Assembly (NCBI RefSeq): GCF_036662795.1
Contig: NZ_JBAFWZ010000008.1
Coordinates: 86,601-150,600 of the forward strand
Reading direction: 5' to 3'
Source: Lysinibacillus_B sp036662795
Lineage (GTDB): Bacteria > Bacillota > Bacilli > Bacillales_A > Planococcaceae
DNA length: 64,000 nt
This document shows, piece after piece, positions 61,652 to 64,000 of the stretch (the stretch's first letter is position 1; the number at the start of each line of letters is the position of its first letter). Under the pieces are notes generated by a model, which did not search any database, was not told the origin of the DNA, and saw only the letters and a list, made by a program, of their open reading frames with translations. The position numbers and the translations under genes were made by a program.

Positions 61652-61924
61652 TTATTTACTGAATTTTTGGTTATGGAATTTCTCCATGATACCTTGTTCT
61701 GAGAACAGGTTACGTACAGTATCAGATGGTTTTGCACCATCAGCTAACCATTTAAGAGCTTTCTCTTCATCGATGTTTACTGTAGCTGGAACTGTAAGTG
61801 GGTTGTAAGTACCTACTGTTTCGATTTGACGACCGTCACGTGGTGAACGAGCATCAGCAACTACGATACGATAGAAAGGAGACTTTTTAGCTCCCATACG
61901 TTTTAAGCGAATTTTAACTGCCAT
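61652..61924 (-). CDS. rpsP: 30S ribosomal protein S16
   Basis: S16 is 90 residues, normal length, starting MAVKIRLKRMGAKKSPFYRI and continuing VVADARSPRDGRQIETVGTY. It stabilises the 30S body. The start at 61924 follows GGAGGT. A promoter lies in the 93-base gap from ffh. Confidence 0.98.
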   Translation of the reverse strand: MAVKIRLKRMGAKKSPFYRIVVADARSPRDGRQIETVGTYNPLTVPATVNIDEEKALKWLADGAKPSDTVRNLFSEQGIMEKFHNQKFSK

Positions 61925-61959
61925 TTTATTAGCACCTCCGAATAAGTTTCACACAAGAT

Positions 61960-61991
61960 ATTATATTAGCAATGTCTTGGTTGTTTGTAAA
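61960..61991 (-). promoter_or_regulatory. Candidate promoter for rpsP
   Basis: On the minus strand, TTTACA (61986-61991), 17 bases, then TAATAT (61963-61968) preceded by TGC, an extended -10. An overlapping TATAAT (61960-61965) gives 20-base spacing. A small inverted repeat TTGTAAAG/CTTTACAA overlaps the -35 and could be the ffh transcript end. Confidence 0.6.
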
Positions 61992-62017
61992 GTGTTTTTT
62001 CTTTACAAGTTAATATT

Positions 62018-63376
62018 TTATTTAAAAAGAGAATCAAAGCCAGGTAATTTCATCTTTTTCTTGCCCTTACCTTGCGTCATACCTGTCATTTGCTTCATCA
62101 TTTTTTTCATATCTTCAAACTGCTTCAATAGGCGATTAACCTCTTGAATAGATGTTCCAGAACCTTGTGCAATACGCTTTTTACGGCTAGCATTCATAAT
62201 TTCTGGATTTGTTTTTTCAGCTGGTGTCATGGAATAGATGATTGCCTCAATACGCCCCATCTGCTTCTCATCAACTTTTATATTATCCATGCCCTTCATT
62301 TTACTTACACCAGGAATCATTTTTAGCAGATCGTCTAATGGCCCCATTTTTTTCAGAGCTTGTATTTGTTCGATAAAGTCGTCAAATGTAAAGCTTTGTG
62401 TCATGAATTTTTCTTCTAACTCTTTTGCTTTATCCATGTCAACTTGAGCTTGTGCTTTTTCAATTAACGATAGAACGTCGCCCATCCCTAAAATACGGGA
62501 AGCCATACGTTCTGGGTGGAATGTCTCTAATGCATCCATTTTTTCACCCATACCAACAAATTTGATTGGCTTTTCTGTTACAGCACGGATCGATAACGCT
62601 GCACCACCACGTGTATCACCATCAAGCTTTGTTAAGACGACCCCCGTAATACCGACAGCTTCATTAAAGCTTTGAGCTACGTTTACTGCATCTTGACCTG
62701 TCATCGCGTCAACAACAAGGAACACTTCATCTGGTTCTTTTAATGCTCGAATATCTTTTAGCTCCTGCATTAACGTTTCATCAATATGAAGACGACCTGC
62801 CGTATCAATAATAACTACATCATGGTGTTCTTCTTTTGCATGCTCTAGTGCCTGACGCGCAATTTCAACTGGTGAAATATCTGTACCTAAAGCAAAGACT
62901 GGAATAGATAATTGTTTCCCTATTGTTTGTAGCTGTTGCACAGCGGCTGGACGATATACGTCAGCAGCTACTAATAAAGGCTTTTTATTGTACTTTTTTC
63001 GTAATACATTCGCTAGTTTACCAGTTGTTGTCGTTTTACCAGCACCTTGTAGACCGACCATCATAATAACAGTCGGTGGGCGGTTATTGAATTTAATCGG
63101 ACTTTGCTCGCCACCCATTAAATTAGTTAGCTCATCTTGAACGATTTTAATTACTTGCTGTCCTGGTGTTAAACTTTTCATAACATCCGAACCAACAGCA
63201 CGCTCACTAACTTTTTTTACGAAATCCTTTACTACTTTTAAGTTTACATCGGCCTCAATTAATGCGAAGCGTACCTCTCGCATCATTTCCTTAACGTCGG
63301 CCTCTGTAACCTTCCCTTTTCCTTTAATCTTTTGGATTGTTCCTTGGAGTCGTTCCGCCAATCCCTCAAATGCCAT
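62018..63376 (-). CDS. ffh: Signal recognition particle GTPase Ffh (SRP54)
   Basis: Ffh binds signal peptides and the SRP RNA for membrane targeting. It is 452 residues: N domain, G domain with GLQGAGKTTTTGKLANVL (near 106), DTAGRLHIDE, TKLDGDTRGGAALS, and a Met-rich M domain at the C terminus (QFEDMKKMMKQMTGMTQGKG). It follows ylxM by 13 bases; the start follows AGGAGG. Confidence 0.98.
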   Translation of the reverse strand: MAFEGLAERLQGTIQKIKGKGKVTEADVKEMMREVRFALIEADVNLKVVKDFVKKVSERAVGSDVMKSLTPGQQVIKIVQDELTNLMGGEQSPIKFNNRPPTVIMMVGLQGAGKTTTTGKLANVLRKKYNKKPLLVAADVYRPAAVQQLQTIGKQLSIPVFALGTDISPVEIARQALEHAKEEHHDVVIIDTAGRLHIDETLMQELKDIRALKEPDEVFLVVDAMTGQDAVNVAQSFNEAVGITGVVLTKLDGDTRGGAALSIRAVTEKPIKFVGMGEKMDALETFHPERMASRILGMGDVLSLIEKAQAQVDMDKAKELEEKFMTQSFTFDDFIEQIQALKKMGPLDDLLKMIPGVSKMKGMDNIKVDEKQMGRIEAIIYSMTPAEKTNPEIMNASRKKRIAQGSGTSIQEVNRLLKQFEDMKKMMKQMTGMTQGKGKKKMKLPGFDSLFK

Positions 63377-63389
63377 TTTCGTTCGCCTC

Positions 63390-63725
63390 CTAATCCGACT
63401 CTTTCAGCATTTCAATTAATGCTAGTCGTGCTTCTGTCTGTGCAGAATCATCTTTAATTGCCTCTGTCAATTGCGCTAAAATCACTTGACGTTGCTGAAA
63501 TTTTTCTAATAAACGTAATTTATCTTCATATTCTTCAAGCATCGCTTCCGTACGACGAATATTGTCATAAACAGCCTGACGCGATATCTCATACGATTCA
63601 GCAATCTCTCCAAGCGAGTGATCATCTAAATAATATAGCTCCATATAGCTACGCTGCTTTTCAGTTAATAATGCTTGATAAAAGTCGAAGAGAAAGTTCA
63701 TGCGTGTTGTTTTTTCAAGTAGCAT
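63390..63725 (-). CDS. ylxM: YlxM-family helix-turn-helix protein (SRP-associated)
   Basis: YlxM is a small DNA-binding-like protein encoded with ffh in Gram-positives; in streptococci it modulates SRP function. With the ATG at 63725 (MLLEKTTRMNFLFDFYQALL) it is 111 residues; GGAGAG lies six bases upstream, and a longer frame to 63743 is not needed. It has a sigma-70 region 4-like HTH (DHSLGEIAESYEISRQAVYD, about 40-60). Confidence 0.95.
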   Translation of the reverse strand: MLLEKTTRMNFLFDFYQALLTEKQRSYMELYYLDDHSLGEIAESYEISRQAVYDNIRRTEAMLEEYEDKLRLLEKFQQRQVILAQLTEAIKDDSAQTEARLALIEMLKESD

Positions 63726-63757
63726 CGATATCTCTCCATTCATATTTAGTCTACTGT

Positions 63758-63787
63758 ATCATATAGCTTTTCATTAGCTACTGTCAA
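63758..63787 (-). promoter_or_regulatory. Strong sigma-A promoter for ylxM-ffh
   Basis: On the minus strand, a perfect TTGACA (63782-63787), 18 bases, then TATGAT (63758-63763). The predicted start is about 25 bases before the ylxM ATG at 63725. It shows that ylxM-ffh can be transcribed apart from the ftsY-side genes upstream. Confidence 0.85.
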
Positions 63788-63930
63788 GGTAATCTCCTTG
63801 TCCAGAGGGTGTTTTACACTAGCCTATATGACATAAAAAATCGCTACTCAAATCAATTTCATAATTCGTGTTTCGATTACCAGATACTCTATTGAAATTT
63901 AGAATCTACCCTTCTTTATCATAGCTTCCT

Positions 63931-63958
63931 ATTATAGTACATAATGAGGCTGGGACAA
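63931..63958 (-). promoter_or_regulatory. Second candidate upstream promoter
   Basis: On the minus strand, TTGTCC (63953-63958), 16 bases, then a perfect TATAAT (63931-63936). The -35 lies inside the GGGACAAAA motif of the repeat element at the window edge. If used it would make a leader of about 200 bases before ylxM. Confidence 0.45.
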
Positions 63959-64000
63959 AACCCGAAAACACCATTTTTCTCAACGAGAAAAATGGTGTTT
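63946..64000. repeat. Motif plus long palindrome at the right edge (repeat-like element, cut off)
   Basis: The plus strand shows GAGGCTGGGACAAAACCC (63946-63963), then a perfect 16-base inverted repeat (63966-63981 with 63985-64000) around a three-base loop. The arms contain AAACACCATTTTTCTC. The window ends inside the structure, so a T-run or a mirrored second motif may follow. I recall similar GAGGCTGGGAC motifs as intergenic repeats in Gram-positives, but could not check that here. It may also act as a terminator for the gene to the right. Confidence 0.6.

Overview
The window is about 64 kb of AT-rich chromosome from a motile, low-GC Gram-positive rod of the order Bacillales. The gene order matches the Bacillus subtilis ylxM-ffh to nusA segment almost gene for gene. 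Protein features such as the Bacillus-type PolC, SigD, CheC/CheD and CodY, together with small lineage genes, suggest the Planococcaceae (Lysinibacillus or Solibacillus-like). That genus-level call is an inference. Every gene I can support lies on the minus strand, so transcription runs from high to low coordinates. I see no phage, insertion sequence, tRNA, rRNA or CRISPR array.

In transcription order, 64000 to 54860 holds the protein-targeting and translation block: ylxM, ffh, rpsP, khpA, rimM, trmD, rplS, a type I signal peptidase, rbgA and rnhB. It ends with a FliK-like/FlhB-tail gene pair (ylqG-ylqH). From 54681 to 44059 come sucCD, dprA, topA, trmFO, xerC, hslVU and codY. CodY sits directly upstream of the flagellar operon and is a candidate regulator of it.

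From 43726 to about 15181 lies the fla/che locus. It encodes rod and MS-ring parts (flgB, flgC, fliE, fliF), the switch and export ATPase (fliG, H, I, J), the hook (motE, fliK, flgD, a small operon protein, flgE, flbD/swrD), motor and switch (fliL, fliM, fliY, cheY), the export gate (fliO, P, Q, R, flhB, flhA), flhF and flhG, and chemotaxis (cheB, A, W, C, D). It then encodes an unrecognised two-helix membrane protein, sigD, an unrecognised 102-residue protein and swrB. A strong terminator and a good extended -10 promoter separate sigD from the genes before it, so sigD may be partly uncoupled from the long operon.

From 15022 to 1 comes the rpsB, tsf, pyrH, frr, uppS, cdsA, dxr, rseP, proS, polC, rimP, nusA block (translation, undecaprenyl and phospholipid synthesis, isoprenoids, membrane proteolysis, replication). 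NusA runs off the left edge.

The main non-coding signals are many rho-independent terminators and several sigma-A-type promoters. Three terminators (before polC, rimM and rbgA) stand so close to the next start codon that no complete promoter fits between, which suggests read-through or attenuation. I found no clearly novel defence or accessory system. The points most worth follow-up are the sigD uncoupling with its two unknown flanking genes, the free-standing FlhB tail paired with a FliK-like gene, an RNA hairpin at the flbD start, and a long palindrome with a conserved-looking motif at the right edge.
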